Source of the DNA: Geothrix sp.
Lineage (GTDB): Bacteria; Acidobacteriota; Holophagae; Holophagales; Holophagaceae
DNA length: 64,000 bases
Direction: 5' to 3'
NCBI RefSeq assembly: GCF_030219325.1
Contig: NZ_CP126625.1
Span: 3,669,874-3,733,873 of the forward strand
Position 1 is the first letter of the stretch; every line of letters starts with the position of its first letter. The notes under the pieces are model-generated. The model did not search any database, was not told the DNA's origin, and saw only the letters and a list, made by a program, of their open reading frames with translations. The position numbers were made by a program, and so were the translations under genes. This document shows, in pieces, positions 35,061 through 45,209 of the stretch.

Positions 35061-36731
35061 TCAGGGGAGGTCGCCGTGGAGGGTGGTCTGGAAGCCGGTG
35101 CCCGCGAGGTAGAGCACCCGCACGCCGTAGGGTGGGATGCTGGCCGCGGTGTAGGCGTCGCCGGCCAGGGCCGTCACGCCCTTGAGGTCGCCCAGGATGG
35201 CCTGCACGGGTCCGCCCGAGGGCACGCCGTGGGCCGTAAGTCCGCTCACGACCACGGTCTGGGTGGCGGCGCCCAGGTTCGCCACCACCAGCACGCGCTC
35301 GGCGCCGGCGTCCCGCAGGTAGGCCAGGGCCTTGGTGGGACCGACATCGGTACCCAGAGTGGCGTAGCCACCCCGCAGCGCCGGATAGGTCTTCCGCGCC
35401 TGGATGAGGTACTTGCACCAGCTGAGGATGGAATCGGGCTGGCCGGTCTGGGCCGTGACGGCGGCCCAGTCCATGGGCTGGCGCAGGTTGAGGTCCGTGC
35501 CGGACTGGCCGGTCATCCCGACCTCGTTGCCGTAGTAGAGGATGGGCGTGCCGGGCGAGAGCAGGGTCAGGGCCTCGGCCAGGATGATCCTGGCCTTGCT
35601 GCCGCCGTACTGGGTGCCGGGCCGCGAGATGAGGTTGTCGTGGTTCGAGTCGAAGACGGCCGACCGGTACCCCGCGGGGTAGTGGCTCTGCTCGAATTCC
35701 CACAGGGAGGTCACCTGGGTGGCATCGCCCCGGGAGAGGGCGTTGGAGATGGCCCAGGGCGCGCTGAAGTCCAGGCACAGGTGAAACTCGTTGGTCCCGT
35801 TGCCGTAGTAGGGCGCCACGCCGGCGGCGTCGTTGGTCCAGGCCTCGGCGATCATGGCCTTGCTGGCGTGCTTCACCGGGTCGCCGCCCGGGTGGGGGTG
35901 CAGGTCCCCGCTGTCGTACTCGTCGAGCAGGCTGCGGAAGACCCGCAGCCGCGCGTGGGTGTCGGGCTGGTCCGCCTGCTGGCCGGGACCCGTCTCGCAG
36001 AGGTAGCGCACGGCATCCACCCGCATGCCGTCGAAGCCCCGATCCAGCCAGTAGGCTTGCACCTTCTGCATCTCCGCCTGCACCGCGGGATTGTAGAAGT
36101 TGAGGTCGGCCAGGGTGTCGGTGCTGAAGGAGGTGTAGAAGTAGCCGGAGGCGCCGGAGCGCCAGACGTCCTGCGGCGAGCCGCCGCCCCAGGGGAGGCC
36201 CCAGCCGGCGGGCTGGCCTGGGTTCCAGATGTACCAGCTGTCCCGGGTGGCCGCGTTGGTGAACCAGGGGTGCCTGGTGGAGGTGTGGTTGGGCACGAAG
36301 TCGAAGAGGATTCGCATGCCGCGGGCATGCACCGCGTCGATCAGGTTCTTCAGATCGGCCTTCGTGCCGAAGCGGTCGTTCACGGCGTAGTAGTCCGTCG
36401 TGTCGTACCCATGCATGTTCGTGCCCTTGTTGTCGCACTCGAAGATGGGCGACAGCCAGAGCGTGTTGACGCCCAGAGCCTGCAGGTAGTCCAGCTTGCC
36501 CTGGAGGCCGGGGAGGTCGCCGATGCCATCCGAATAGACGCCATCGGCGAAGGCCTTCACCCAGACGTGGTAGATCACGGCATCCCCGTACCAGCCGGGG
36601 GCGCTCTCCAGCTGCTGCCCGGGCCCGATGCTCGTCGTGTCCACGGGGTAGCGGCTGGCGTCCGAGCTGGGGCCATGGCACGCCAGCCCGGCCAGGAGCA
36701 GGGCGACGGTGGTCAGCGCGGGACGGAGCAT
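35061..36731 (-). CDS. Lipoprotein alpha-amylase, GH13
   Basis: A 556-residue exported GH13 enzyme; lipobox LAGLAC near residue 18 suggests lipid anchoring. ATG 36731 is used, with GTG 36734 as an alternative behind AAAGGAAA. Catalytic regions are DFVPNH (near 147), DGMRVDAVR (nucleophile near 236), the acid Glu in IAEAW (near 294) and SNHDN (near 363). A C-terminal beta domain with AYLRDAGAERVLVVANLGA is present. It probably cuts starch at the surface and is the third extracytoplasmic hydrolase of the cluster. A terminator hairpin separates it from lamB. Confidence 0.9.
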   Translation of the reverse strand: MLRPALTTVALLLAGLACHGPSSDASRYPVDTTSIGPGQQLESAPGWYGDAVIYHVWVKAFADGVYSDGIGDLPGLQGKLDYLQALGVNTLWLSPIFECDNKGTNMHGYDTTDYYAVNDRFGTKADLKNLIDAVHARGMRILFDFVPNHTSTRHPWFTNAATRDSWYIWNPGQPAGWGLPWGGGSPQDVWRSGASGYFYTSFSTDTLADLNFYNPAVQAEMQKVQAYWLDRGFDGMRVDAVRYLCETGPGQQADQPDTHARLRVFRSLLDEYDSGDLHPHPGGDPVKHASKAMIAEAWTNDAAGVAPYYGNGTNEFHLCLDFSAPWAISNALSRGDATQVTSLWEFEQSHYPAGYRSAVFDSNHDNLISRPGTQYGGSKARIILAEALTLLSPGTPILYYGNEVGMTGQSGTDLNLRQPMDWAAVTAQTGQPDSILSWCKYLIQARKTYPALRGGYATLGTDVGPTKALAYLRDAGAERVLVVANLGAATQTVVVSGLTAHGVPSGGPVQAILGDLKGVTALAGDAYTAASIPPYGVRVLYLAGTGFQTTLHGDLP

Positions 36732-36762
36732 CACGTCGATTTCCTTTCAGGACCAGCGAGGA

Positions 36763-36790
36763 AACGGCCCGTCCACCGGGACGGGCCGTT
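36763..36790 (-). terminator. Terminator hairpin between lamB and the amylase gene
   Basis: AACGGCCCGTCC (36763-36774) pairs perfectly with GGACGGGCCGTT (36779-36790) around a 4-base loop, 15 bases after the lamB stop on the minus strand. A short T run follows the stem in that direction. It probably lowers read-through from lamB into the amylase and transporter genes, a usual way to express porin more strongly than downstream genes. Confidence 0.65.
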
Positions 36791-36804
36791 CCATCACTGC
36801 GGCA

Positions 36805-38172
36805 TTACCACCAGGCTTCCACCTGGGCGCCGAAGGTCATGCCCTGGAGGGAGTTGCCGAACTGGCCTTCACCCACCTTGTTCCAGTTGTTGGCGTTCTT
36901 GTTCCAGTCCGCGCGGGTAGCGAAGAGGCGGATGACCGGGCGGCTCCAGAAGGAGGCCTGGGGGCTCCACTGCAGCGCGATGGTGTTCTTGAGGAGCTTC
37001 CGGGATTCGTCTTCGTTGTCGAACTTCAGCTTGTCCATGCCCACTTCGTAGGCGACGCTGAAGTGCTTGGTGAAGAAGTAGACGGGGCGGACGCCGGCGG
37101 AGATCCAGGTGTTGGTGCTGCCGGCCATGGAGTTCTTGCCGTTCTGCTTGCGGTACTGGACGGTGCCCTGCATCTCGAGGTTGGTCACGGGCTTGATGTA
37201 GAACACGTCCATGACGTGCCACCAGGTGTTCTCGGTCTTGACGTCGGGGTTGTACCAGTTCCAGTAGGTGGAGCCGTTGCCATAGGTGGCGTAGACGCGG
37301 TTGTCGCCGCCCATGACGCCGGCCTGGTTGAGGATCACGTTGAACTGGGTGCCCTTGTTGTCGTTGCCGCCGGCGCCGGTGACGGCCGTGCCGCTCTTGT
37401 TGCTGGCGTCGTTGTACTGGAGGCCGAGGGTCAGCGAACCGCCCGACCAGAGCTTGATGTCGGACACGCGCAGGTCATGCGAGGCGACGATGTTGTGGCC
37501 GCCGCCGCCCACCCACTGGCTGTAGGGATTGAGGGTGCCCCGGATGGAGCCGTTGTTCCAGTCGCTGCTCAGGTTGCCCGTGTCGTGCTGGATGTAGGCG
37601 TAGTGCATCTTCATGAAGCCGAAGTCGATGTTCTCGAGGCCCACGCCATCGCCGCTGTTGTTCCAGTACCACTGGTCGCGCATGTGGAGATCCTGGCGCA
37701 TGTAGAAGCGCCGGCCAGCCCACAGGGAGGCATCCTTGAAGGCGCCGCTGTTGCCGAAGATGCCGGTGGCCTCGCCCCAGGCTTCGCGGATCCAGATCTG
37801 CTGGTTGGGGTTCGCAGCCTTGCTGTTGTCCACGTTGCCGCCCGCATCGGTGGAGGCATCGCGGACCTGGTAGTACTCGCGGAAGGCGGGGCGGAAGTGC
37901 AGTTTGAAGTTGGTGTTGCCCTTCTCGTAGGCCTTCACGTCCACGGCCAGCTCGAGGTAGTTGTCGGTCTCGTTGCCGAGGCGGTAGCCGGGGCCGCCGG
38001 TGGGGCTGCCACCGGTGTTGGCGAGGAAGAAGGACACCTGCTCGCCGCCGTTCGAGGAACGGCCGACGCCGGCGCGGGTGTAGCCGTGGATCTCGACGAC
38101 GTCGTCGGCCACGAGGGTGCCGCAGACCAGCGCCAGGGGCAGCGCGGCCTTGATGAGGGAGAGAGACTTCAT
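36805..38172 (-). CDS. lamB: Maltoporin (LamB-type outer-membrane channel)
   Basis: A 455-residue porin. Signal peptide MKSLSLIKAALPLALVCGTLVA, then VVEIHGYTRAGVGRS, the first strand typical of LamB. RLGNETDNYLELAVD, WAGRRFYMRQDLHMRDQWYWNNSGDGVGLENID and the final aromatic residue (EAWW) are hallmark segments; the aromatic greasy-slide residues lie among them. It lets dextrins across the outer membrane. The ATG follows GGAGG with 7-base spacing. Gene order places it second in the cluster, with its own terminator. Confidence 0.95.
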   Translation of the reverse strand: MKSLSLIKAALPLALVCGTLVADDVVEIHGYTRAGVGRSSNGGEQVSFFLANTGGSPTGGPGYRLGNETDNYLELAVDVKAYEKGNTNFKLHFRPAFREYYQVRDASTDAGGNVDNSKAANPNQQIWIREAWGEATGIFGNSGAFKDASLWAGRRFYMRQDLHMRDQWYWNNSGDGVGLENIDFGFMKMHYAYIQHDTGNLSSDWNNGSIRGTLNPYSQWVGGGGHNIVASHDLRVSDIKLWSGGSLTLGLQYNDASNKSGTAVTGAGGNDNKGTQFNVILNQAGVMGGDNRVYATYGNGSTYWNWYNPDVKTENTWWHVMDVFYIKPVTNLEMQGTVQYRKQNGKNSMAGSTNTWISAGVRPVYFFTKHFSVAYEVGMDKLKFDNEDESRKLLKNTIALQWSPQASFWSRPVIRLFATRADWNKNANNWNKVGEGQFGNSLQGMTFGAQVEAWW

Positions 38173-38193
38173 GGTCTTGCCTCCAGTGAGAGA

Positions 38194-38208
38194 TGCCGCA
38201 GTGCGGCA
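38194..38208. repeat. Palindrome upstream of lamB
   Basis: TGCCGCA (38194-38200), one base, TGCGGCA (38202-38208): a perfect 15-base palindrome 22 bases before the lamB start. A stem with so small a loop is unlikely to be a terminator of the glucosidase gene. It could be a regulator site, but it differs from the TGTAA-type operators at 39999 and 40091. Confidence 0.35.
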
Positions 38209-38247
38209 GGTGAGTGGCTGAGAGCGGAGAAGGATCGGCGCATGGGG

Positions 38248-39930
<1,683 letters not shown>

Positions 39931-39998
39931 GGGGGGGACATCCAGGAGGGGGTGCGGAGGCGGGACGGGGCCGGGTGGGCAGGGTCTGGAATCATCTT

Positions 39999-40012
39999 TG
40001 TAACCGGTTACA
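39999..40012. promoter_or_regulatory. LacI-family operator 1
   Basis: TGTAACCGGTTACA is a perfect 14-base palindrome with the central CG step typical of LacI/GalR-family operators. It sits 69 bases upstream of the alpha-glucosidase start, in the only AT-rich part of this spacer. The likely ligand-responsive binder is the LacI-family protein encoded at 41521. Confidence 0.75.
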
Positions 40013-40090
40013 CGACGGAGACCAGGAAAGCGCGCCTGCCTTGGTTGGGGAGTAGTTGGAGGGGGGCAGGGGGTCGTATGGCGGACAAAA

Positions 40091-40104
40091 TGTAAACGGT
40101 TACA
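40091..40104. promoter_or_regulatory. LacI-family operator 2
   Basis: TGTAAACGGTTACA differs from operator 1 by one base (A for C at position 6), which breaks perfect symmetry. It lies 92 bases from operator 1 and 273 bases before glucokinase. I found no further copy upstream of lamB, malE, the amylases or pulA by eye, which suggests the cluster is controlled from this region. Confidence 0.7.
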
Positions 40105-40376
40105 AGAAGGTCGCAGGTATGGTCAACCGGCGTCACGGGTCTGTCAAGCGGGTAATTCCGGGGTCCGGAGACTTTTTGTCCGAGGGCACCAAACCCCTGG
40201 TTTCTGGCGGTCTCCGGCCTAAGCCCACTGCGCTCACGGCTTGTCCCGAGCACCCGAGCCGGGGGGTCCAGTGGACGCCCGGAGCGGGACCGGGGACCAT
40301 GGAAGTCACATTGGTCCCCGCCCAGGCTGGATGCCTGTGCCTGAGTCCTTCTGCTGTCCTGTCGTGGTGAGGTTCC

Positions 40377-41411
40377 GTGCCTGCAAGCGCTGACAATCTG
40401 ATCCTGGTCGCCGACGTGGGCGGCACCAACCTCAACCTGGCCCTCCTGGCCCCGGAGGGCGGCCGCTACCGCCTGCTGCGCAAGACCCGCTTCCGCACCC
40501 AGGAGGAGGCCTCGCTCCTCGAACCCGTCCAGCGCTTCCTGGGCGGGGATCCCGCCCTCCGGCCCGCCCGGGCCTCCTTCTGTGGTGCCGGTCCGGTCCT
40601 GGACCGCCGCATCCACCTGACCAACGCACCCTGGGACATCGATGCCAACGCCCTGGAGCGCAGCCTCGGCGTGCCCGTCCACCTGGTCAACGACTTCACC
40701 GCCCTGTCCTGCGGGGTGCTCCAGCTCGACCTGGGGGATCCCCGCCAGGTGACGCCCCTCGCCCACGGCGACGGCAGCCGGCCCGCCGCGGATCCCCAGG
40801 GCCTGGCCCTGGTGGTGGGGGCCGGCACGGGGCTCGGCGTGGGTTTCGTGGTGCGTACGCCCCAGGGCGCCCGGGCCTTCCCCAGCGAGGGCGGCCACAT
40901 CGGCCTGCCCGTCTTCGACGAGGACTCGCTGGCCCTCTGGCGACACCTGCAGCAGGGCCTGCCCGGCCCTCCGGGCGCGGAGATGGCGGTCTCGGGCGTG
41001 GGGCTCGCCCACCTCTTCCGCTTCCTGCTGGACTCCAAGCGTGTGCCCTGGACGCCGGCCGCCACCGCGATCCTGGCCCTGGCGGCCCCCGACCAGCCCG
41101 CGGCCATCTCGGCCCTGGCGACCTCCGATCCTGCCTGCGCCCGCGCCATGGCGCTGTTCGTGGACCTCTACGCGCGGGTCTGCGCCGAGCTCTGCGCCGT
41201 GTTCCTGCCCACGGGGGGACTCTTCCTCGCAGGCGGCATCGCCGCCAAGAACGCCCCGCACTTCGTGGAGGACCCGCGCTTCATGGCCCGCTTCGAACGC
41301 AACTACCGGGCGCACCTGGATCTCCTCACCCGCGCCACGCCCGTGTTCCTGGTCCACGACTACGACCTCAGCCTCTACGGCGCGGCCCACGCACCGGATT
41401 GCGCCACCTGA
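40377..41411 (+). CDS. glk: Glucokinase
   Basis: A 344-residue ROK-independent glucokinase (Glk/PF02685 type) that phosphorylates glucose released from dextrins. The phosphate-binding motif is ADVGGTNLNLAL (near 12-23). The catalytic Asp lies in VNDFTAL, and LVVGAGTGLGVGF plus SEGGHIGL are the second ATP/sugar segments. LFLAGGIAAKN is the adenosine motif. GTG 40377 is preceded by GAGG (40369-40372). It is divergent from the alpha-glucosidase and followed 109 bases on by the regulator gene, closing the path from starch to glucose 6-phosphate. Confidence 0.92.
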   Translation: MPASADNLILVADVGGTNLNLALLAPEGGRYRLLRKTRFRTQEEASLLEPVQRFLGGDPALRPARASFCGAGPVLDRRIHLTNAPWDIDANALERSLGVPVHLVNDFTALSCGVLQLDLGDPRQVTPLAHGDGSRPAADPQGLALVVGAGTGLGVGFVVRTPQGARAFPSEGGHIGLPVFDEDSLALWRHLQQGLPGPPGAEMAVSGVGLAHLFRFLLDSKRVPWTPAATAILALAAPDQPAAISALATSDPACARAMALFVDLYARVCAELCAVFLPTGGLFLAGGIAAKNAPHFVEDPRFMARFERNYRAHLDLLTRATPVFLVHDYDLSLYGAAHAPDCAT

Positions 41412-41443
41412 CGCGAAATCGTCGCCCGGGCGGCAACGTCGCA

Positions 41444-41473
41444 TTGACAGTTCCGGAAGCCGAACGGTATTCA
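41444..41473 (+). promoter_or_regulatory. Promoter of the LacI-family gene
   Basis: A perfect -35 TTGACA (41444-41449) is followed after 18 bases by TATTCA (41468-41473), a weak -10. It lies in the glk-regulator gap and would start a transcript about 40 bases before the ATG at 41521, so the regulator can be made independently of glk. Confidence 0.5.
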
Positions 41474-41520
41474 TGGGGAGTCGCTTTCTTCCTTCCGTTT
41501 CCCAACCCCTGCGGCCCCCC

Positions 41521-42489
41521 ATGAAGATCACCATCGGCGAGATCGCCCGCCAGTCCGGCGTTTCGACCGGGACCGTGAGCCGTGTCATCAACGGCAAGCC
41601 CACGGTGGCGGTGGATACGCGGGCCACGGTGCTGGCCGTGATGAAGAAGCTGGGCTACGAACCCGACCCCGTGGCGCGGGAGCTGTCGCGGCGCACCAAG
41701 CACACCCTGGGCATCTGGGTGGGCGCGGGCGAGAACCGCCTGTCGCCCTACTTCAACGTCATCTGGCGGGCCCTGCTGCGCGAGATGCAGAGCCACGCCA
41801 CCCAGTTCGTGGAGCTGCCGGTGGACATCACGCCGGTGCGGCGGCGCATGGACGCGGTGCTCATGTTCCACTGCGCCGACATCGACCAGCGCCTGGCCAC
41901 CCTGTGGCGGCGCGGTGTGCCCGGCGCCCTCATCGGGCATCACCCCGGCGTGTCCTGCGTGGCGCCCGATGACATCGGCGGCGGCCGGCTGGCCGCGGCG
42001 AAGCTCCTCTCCCTGGGCCACCGGGACCTGCTGCACCTCACCGTGGCCGACGAGCACCAGTGGGCCGTGGACCGCGCGGCGGGCTTCACCGCCTCCCTGG
42101 CCGAGAACGTCGGGGGCTCCCTGGCCCCGGTCATCCTGCGGGGTGGCGGCTCGGTGCTGGGTGGTTACCGCCTCATGCGCGACGCCTGGCAGCGGGGCCA
42201 CCGGCCCACGGGGATCTTCTGCGCCACGGACGAAATGGCCGTGGGGGCCCTGGGCGCCCTGGCGGATCTCGGCGTGGCCGTGCCCACCCAGGTGTCCGTG
42301 CTGGGCTTCGACGGGCTGGTGGACCTCTACCCGGGCCTGGCCTCCGTGGCCCAGGACATCCCCGCCATCGCCCACGAGGCCGTCACCCTCGCCCTGGGCG
42401 CCATCGATCGCGATGCCGTGCGGCACACCATCGTCCCGGTGAAGATCCTGGAGGGCGCCACCCTGGGCCCCGCGCCCCGGAAGGGCTGA
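41521..42489 (+). CDS. LacI-family transcriptional regulator of maltodextrin genes
   Basis: A 322-residue repressor: N-terminal helix-turn-helix TIGEIARQSGVSTGTVSRVIN (4-24), hinge helix with YEPDPVARELSRR, then the two-lobe sugar-binding domain with LGIWVGAG, APDDIGGGRLAAAKLLSLGH, FCATDEMAVGAL and VSVLGFDG. ATG 41521 puts the HTH at the extreme N-terminus as in all LacI proteins, although a ribosome site is weak. Context and two matching operators next to glk identify it as the likely MalR-type regulator. The effector is presumably maltose or glucose-derived. Confidence 0.9.
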   Translation: MKITIGEIARQSGVSTGTVSRVINGKPTVAVDTRATVLAVMKKLGYEPDPVARELSRRTKHTLGIWVGAGENRLSPYFNVIWRALLREMQSHATQFVELPVDITPVRRRMDAVLMFHCADIDQRLATLWRRGVPGALIGHHPGVSCVAPDDIGGGRLAAAKLLSLGHRDLLHLTVADEHQWAVDRAAGFTASLAENVGGSLAPVILRGGGSVLGGYRLMRDAWQRGHRPTGIFCATDEMAVGALGALADLGVAVPTQVSVLGFDGLVDLYPGLASVAQDIPAIAHEAVTLALGAIDRDAVRHTIVPVKILEGATLGPAPRKG

Positions 42490-42490
42490 C

Positions 42491-42862
42491 ATGGCCGACG
42501 CCCCCGAGATCCTCTGGCTGCCCGACGTGGAGGAGCACGACTACCCCGCGGCGGAGTCCTACCTGGGCCTGATCTATCCGGAAGGCCAGGCCGCGGATCT
42601 GGTGGCGCGCCTGCGGACGGCCCCCCTGGTCCGGTTCAAGGCCAAGGACATCTTCCGGGCCTCGGGCTTGTCCTCGCTGGGCGTCAGCAACGCGCGGGTG
42701 GAGAAGGACCGGAAGAAGATCGAGAAGGGCACCCCCCTCTCGCCCCTCCTGTTGGTGCGGGATACGGCGAACGGCAAGGTGGTCGTCGCCGATGGCTATC
42801 ACCGCCTGTGCGCCATCTACGGCTTCGATGAGGGCGCCTGGATTCCCTGCAAGATCGTCTGA
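42491..42862 (+). CDS. Small conserved protein, ParB-nuclease-like motif
   Basis: A 123-residue soluble protein starting one base after the regulator stop, thus probably co-transcribed. The end GKVVVADGYHRLCAIYGFDEGAWIPCKIV resembles the D-G-x-H-R-L-x-A motif of ParB/sulfiredoxin-like domains, and the middle KAKDIFRASGLSSLGVSN resembles their substrate loop. The N-terminus PEILWLPDVEEHDYPAAESYL precedes these. It is widely conserved as a hypothetical protein, to my recollection. A role is unknown; the fold suggests nucleotide or nucleic acid binding. Confidence 0.65.
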   Translation: MADAPEILWLPDVEEHDYPAAESYLGLIYPEGQAADLVARLRTAPLVRFKAKDIFRASGLSSLGVSNARVEKDRKKIEKGTPLSPLLLVRDTANGKVVVADGYHRLCAIYGFDEGAWIPCKIV

Positions 42863-42890
42863 GACGCGGCTCCCACCCCCAAGGAACGCC

Positions 42891-43460
42891 ATGCACACCC
42901 TCCTCCGACCGGTCCTGATCCTCGTGGCCCTCCTGGCCCCCCGCGCAGCGATCGCCGAGGAGCAGCCACCGGCGCCGGCCGGGTTCAGCTGGGTCAAGGC
43001 CAAGCCCATGAAGGGCGTGTTCCTCCTGCCGGAGGGCTGGCATTTCCTCGAAGAGCAGAAGGGCGACATCTCGGCCTGCTTCATCACCAAGGAGAAGATC
43101 ACGCCGCCCGGCGGAGCCTTCCACACGGGGGTGAGCATCAACCTGATCCGGGGCCTGCCCCAGAAGGCCAAGCTGCTGTCCTCCCAGTACGCCCAGCGCT
43201 ACCTCCAGGTCGTGGCGGCCAAATACAAGCCCATCAAGACGGTGAGCCGCAAGCTGGGGCCCTTCGATCACTTCGGCATCGAGTTCATCAGTACGGATCC
43301 CGCCGCTCCACCCATCCACATGTGGCACATCCTCATCGCCAATGACAGAACGGGCAGCGTGTACATGGCGGTGGTGGAGTCGCCGGAGGCGGAATGGGCA
43401 GAGAATTGGCCGATTCTCGAGAAGATCAGCGCCATGATGGGCGTGGATGACGAGGCGTAG
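42891..43460 (+). CDS. Secreted hypothetical protein
   Basis: A 189-residue exported protein; ATG 42891 lies behind AAGGAA and opens MHTLLRPVLILVALLAPRAAIAEE, a signal peptide. The mature part, with KGVFLLPEGWHFLEEQKGDISACFITKEKI, SINLIRGLPQKAKLLSSQYAQRYLQ and VYMAVVESPEAEWAENWPILEKI, looks like a single alpha+beta domain of the kind found in PsbP/MOG1-like envelope proteins. No sure family. It is followed five bases later by a small membrane-anchored ORF. Confidence 0.65.
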   Translation: MHTLLRPVLILVALLAPRAAIAEEQPPAPAGFSWVKAKPMKGVFLLPEGWHFLEEQKGDISACFITKEKITPPGGAFHTGVSINLIRGLPQKAKLLSSQYAQRYLQVVAAKYKPIKTVSRKLGPFDHFGIEFISTDPAAPPIHMWHILIANDRTGSVYMAVVESPEAEWAENWPILEKISAMMGVDDEA

Positions 43461-43465
43461 GGCCC

Positions 43466-43741
43466 ATGACGACCACCCGCAATCCCTACCAGATCAAACC
43501 CAAGGAACAGCTGGTCCGCGAGGAGCAGAAGCTCATCCAGATCCGGGACGACTCGGTGCGGCCCCCCTCCTCCATCGGCGTGGATTCGTTCCAGGCGACG
43601 CTCTTCGGGGCCCCGGCGCTGCAGCCCTCCAAGGCCTCCGCTTCGGATGGGGACGGCGCCTTCTTCTCGGGCCGGCTCGTGGTGATCCTGATCCTCCTGC
43701 TCCCGCTGGCCCTGGCCCTCAAGCTGACCTGTTCCCGCTGA
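43466..43741 (+). CDS. Small C-tail-anchored protein
   Basis: A 91-residue protein: a hydrophilic N-terminal part (NPYQIKPKEQLVREEQKLIQIRDDSVRPPSSIGVDS), a low-complexity Ala/Ser/Gly link, and a single C-terminal membrane helix GRLVVILILLLPLALALKLTC. Starts five bases after the preceding stop. No family recognised. The topology suggests a membrane-anchored cytoplasmic adaptor. Confidence 0.55.
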   Translation: MTTTRNPYQIKPKEQLVREEQKLIQIRDDSVRPPSSIGVDSFQATLFGAPALQPSKASASDGDGAFFSGRLVVILILLLPLALALKLTCSR

Positions 43742-43850
43742 GGCCGCCGGATGACGACCCGGGGGTTGTTATAGACTGGGACCATCCCCACACCCGCCCG
43801 GCAGGCCCACCTTCACCGTGGCAGCCACCCCGGCCCACGATGAGGTTCCC

Positions 43851-45194
43851 ATGGTCCTTCGACGCTGCCGCGCGGCCTGGCTTCCCGCCTGCCTGAGCGC
43901 CCTCTGCCTGCAAGCCCAGACGACACCGGCGCCCCAGGCCCCCCCCGCCGCCGTGGCGGCCTCGGCCCCGGGCCTGCTCTCGGACAAGCCCCTCTGGTCG
44001 GCCAAGGCCACGGGCGGCATGCCGGGCCTCGTCGTGGGCCAGGATGCGGTGGTGTTCCGGCACGAAGACGCCCTCAAGCGGCTCAGCCTCGCGGATGGCA
44101 CCGAGCTCTGGTCTGCGGCGGTGGACGGATACCCCGTGCGGGAGGAGGACGGCCTGCTCTTCCTCATGAATGCCCAGTACGAGCTCACCTGCCTGGACGC
44201 CCGCACCGGCCAGCAGGCCTGGAAGACACCCATCGTGAAGGAGGGCAGCGCGGGTTTCGGCAAGGGCAACCTGGTGGTGATCCGGGGCGGGCTGAAGGGG
44301 CCGGTGGTGGCGGGGGACAAGGTGCTGGTGGGCACCTTCGGCGGCTCCTTCTTCAAGGGGCGCACCGGGAAACTCTACGCCTACGACCGCAAGGACGGCA
44401 GACTGCTCTGGTCCTTCGAGGCTGAGGACGGGGTGGAGAACCCGCCCCTGGTCCACCAGGGCCTGGCGCTGTTCGGCGGCATCGCCGCCTGCTACGGCGT
44501 GGACCTGGCCACGGGCAAGCAGGTCTGGAAGGCCGGCACCCGCAGCGACAACCAGTGGATGTTCAAGCTGGCGGGCGACACCCTGCTGGTCTCGGCGGGC
44601 CACTACGGCGCCCAGCAAAGCGCCTTCGGCGGCACCCTGTACGCCTTCGAGGCCGCCACGGGGAGGCCCCGCTGGAAGTACGACATCGGCGGTCCCAGCC
44701 TCCTCCGGGTGGCCGGAGACCGGCTCGTGGGCATCGAGTGGGGCATGATGGGCGGCACCCGCCTCACCTGCCTGAACCTGGACACGGGCACCCAGGCCTG
44801 GGAGTACAAGGAGAAGAGCTCGGCCTGGCCCGTGGTCCACGAGGGGAAGGTCATCTACATCACCAAGGACAACCGCATCCACGTGGTGGACCTGGCCAGC
44901 GGCAAGGCCGGCAGCCCCATCCCGGCGGCCGGTGACTTCCAGATGGGCTTCTTCAAGGGCCCCTGGGGACGCTTCCTTGATCCCGTGGTCCTCCAGGACC
45001 AGGCCGTGGTGGGCTCCTGGGACAAGGCGAAGAAGGAGAGCATCCTGCAGATCCTTGATGCCAAGCAGGCCAAGGTGGTCCAGGAGCGGCGCCTGCCGGG
45101 CGAGATCTGGGCCTTCTGGGACCGCAGGGACCTGCTGGTGGTCCTTATCAAGGAGGGCGAAACCGCCTGGTCCCTCCAGGTCTTCGGGCGCTAG
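43851..45194 (+). CDS. Secreted PQQ-type beta-propeller protein
   Basis: A 447-residue exported beta-propeller. ATG 43851, with GAGG upstream, starts the signal peptide ending LQAQ. Repeated tryptophan-docking blades are visible: DGTELWSAAVDG, TGQQAWKTPI, DGRLLWSFEAED, TGKQVWKAG, TGRPRWKYDIGG and TGTQAWEYKEK. Such domains occur in BamB and in quinoprotein dehydrogenases. There is no cofactor-binding Cys-Cys pair, so enzymatic PQQ use is doubtful and a scaffold role more likely. It converges on rsmB with only 15 bases between stops. Confidence 0.8.
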   Translation: MVLRRCRAAWLPACLSALCLQAQTTPAPQAPPAAVAASAPGLLSDKPLWSAKATGGMPGLVVGQDAVVFRHEDALKRLSLADGTELWSAAVDGYPVREEDGLLFLMNAQYELTCLDARTGQQAWKTPIVKEGSAGFGKGNLVVIRGGLKGPVVAGDKVLVGTFGGSFFKGRTGKLYAYDRKDGRLLWSFEAEDGVENPPLVHQGLALFGGIAACYGVDLATGKQVWKAGTRSDNQWMFKLAGDTLLVSAGHYGAQQSAFGGTLYAFEAATGRPRWKYDIGGPSLLRVAGDRLVGIEWGMMGGTRLTCLNLDTGTQAWEYKEKSSAWPVVHEGKVIYITKDNRIHVVDLASGKAGSPIPAAGDFQMGFFKGPWGRFLDPVVLQDQAVVGSWDKAKKESILQILDAKQAKVVQERRLPGEIWAFWDRRDLLVVLIKEGETAWSLQVFGR

Positions 45195-45209
45195 GCCCCC
45201 TCTGGGAGA

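Larger units (their letters stand above)
39931..40376. other. Divergent control region of the maltodextrin cluster
   Basis: The 446 bases between the alpha-glucosidase (minus) and glucokinase (plus) contain no gene. They hold two LacI-type palindromes (39999-40012 and 40091-40104) whose centres are 92 bases apart, a geometry that allows DNA looping or independent control of each direction. The rest shows G-runs and no other clear repeat. Promoter hexamers are not obvious on either strand. Confidence 0.6.

Noticed and set aside
38194..38208. The palindrome before lamB as a third maltodextrin operator
   Set aside because: Its sequence (TGCCGCA arms) does not resemble the TGTAA-type operators at 39999 and 40091, so I list it only as a repeat.
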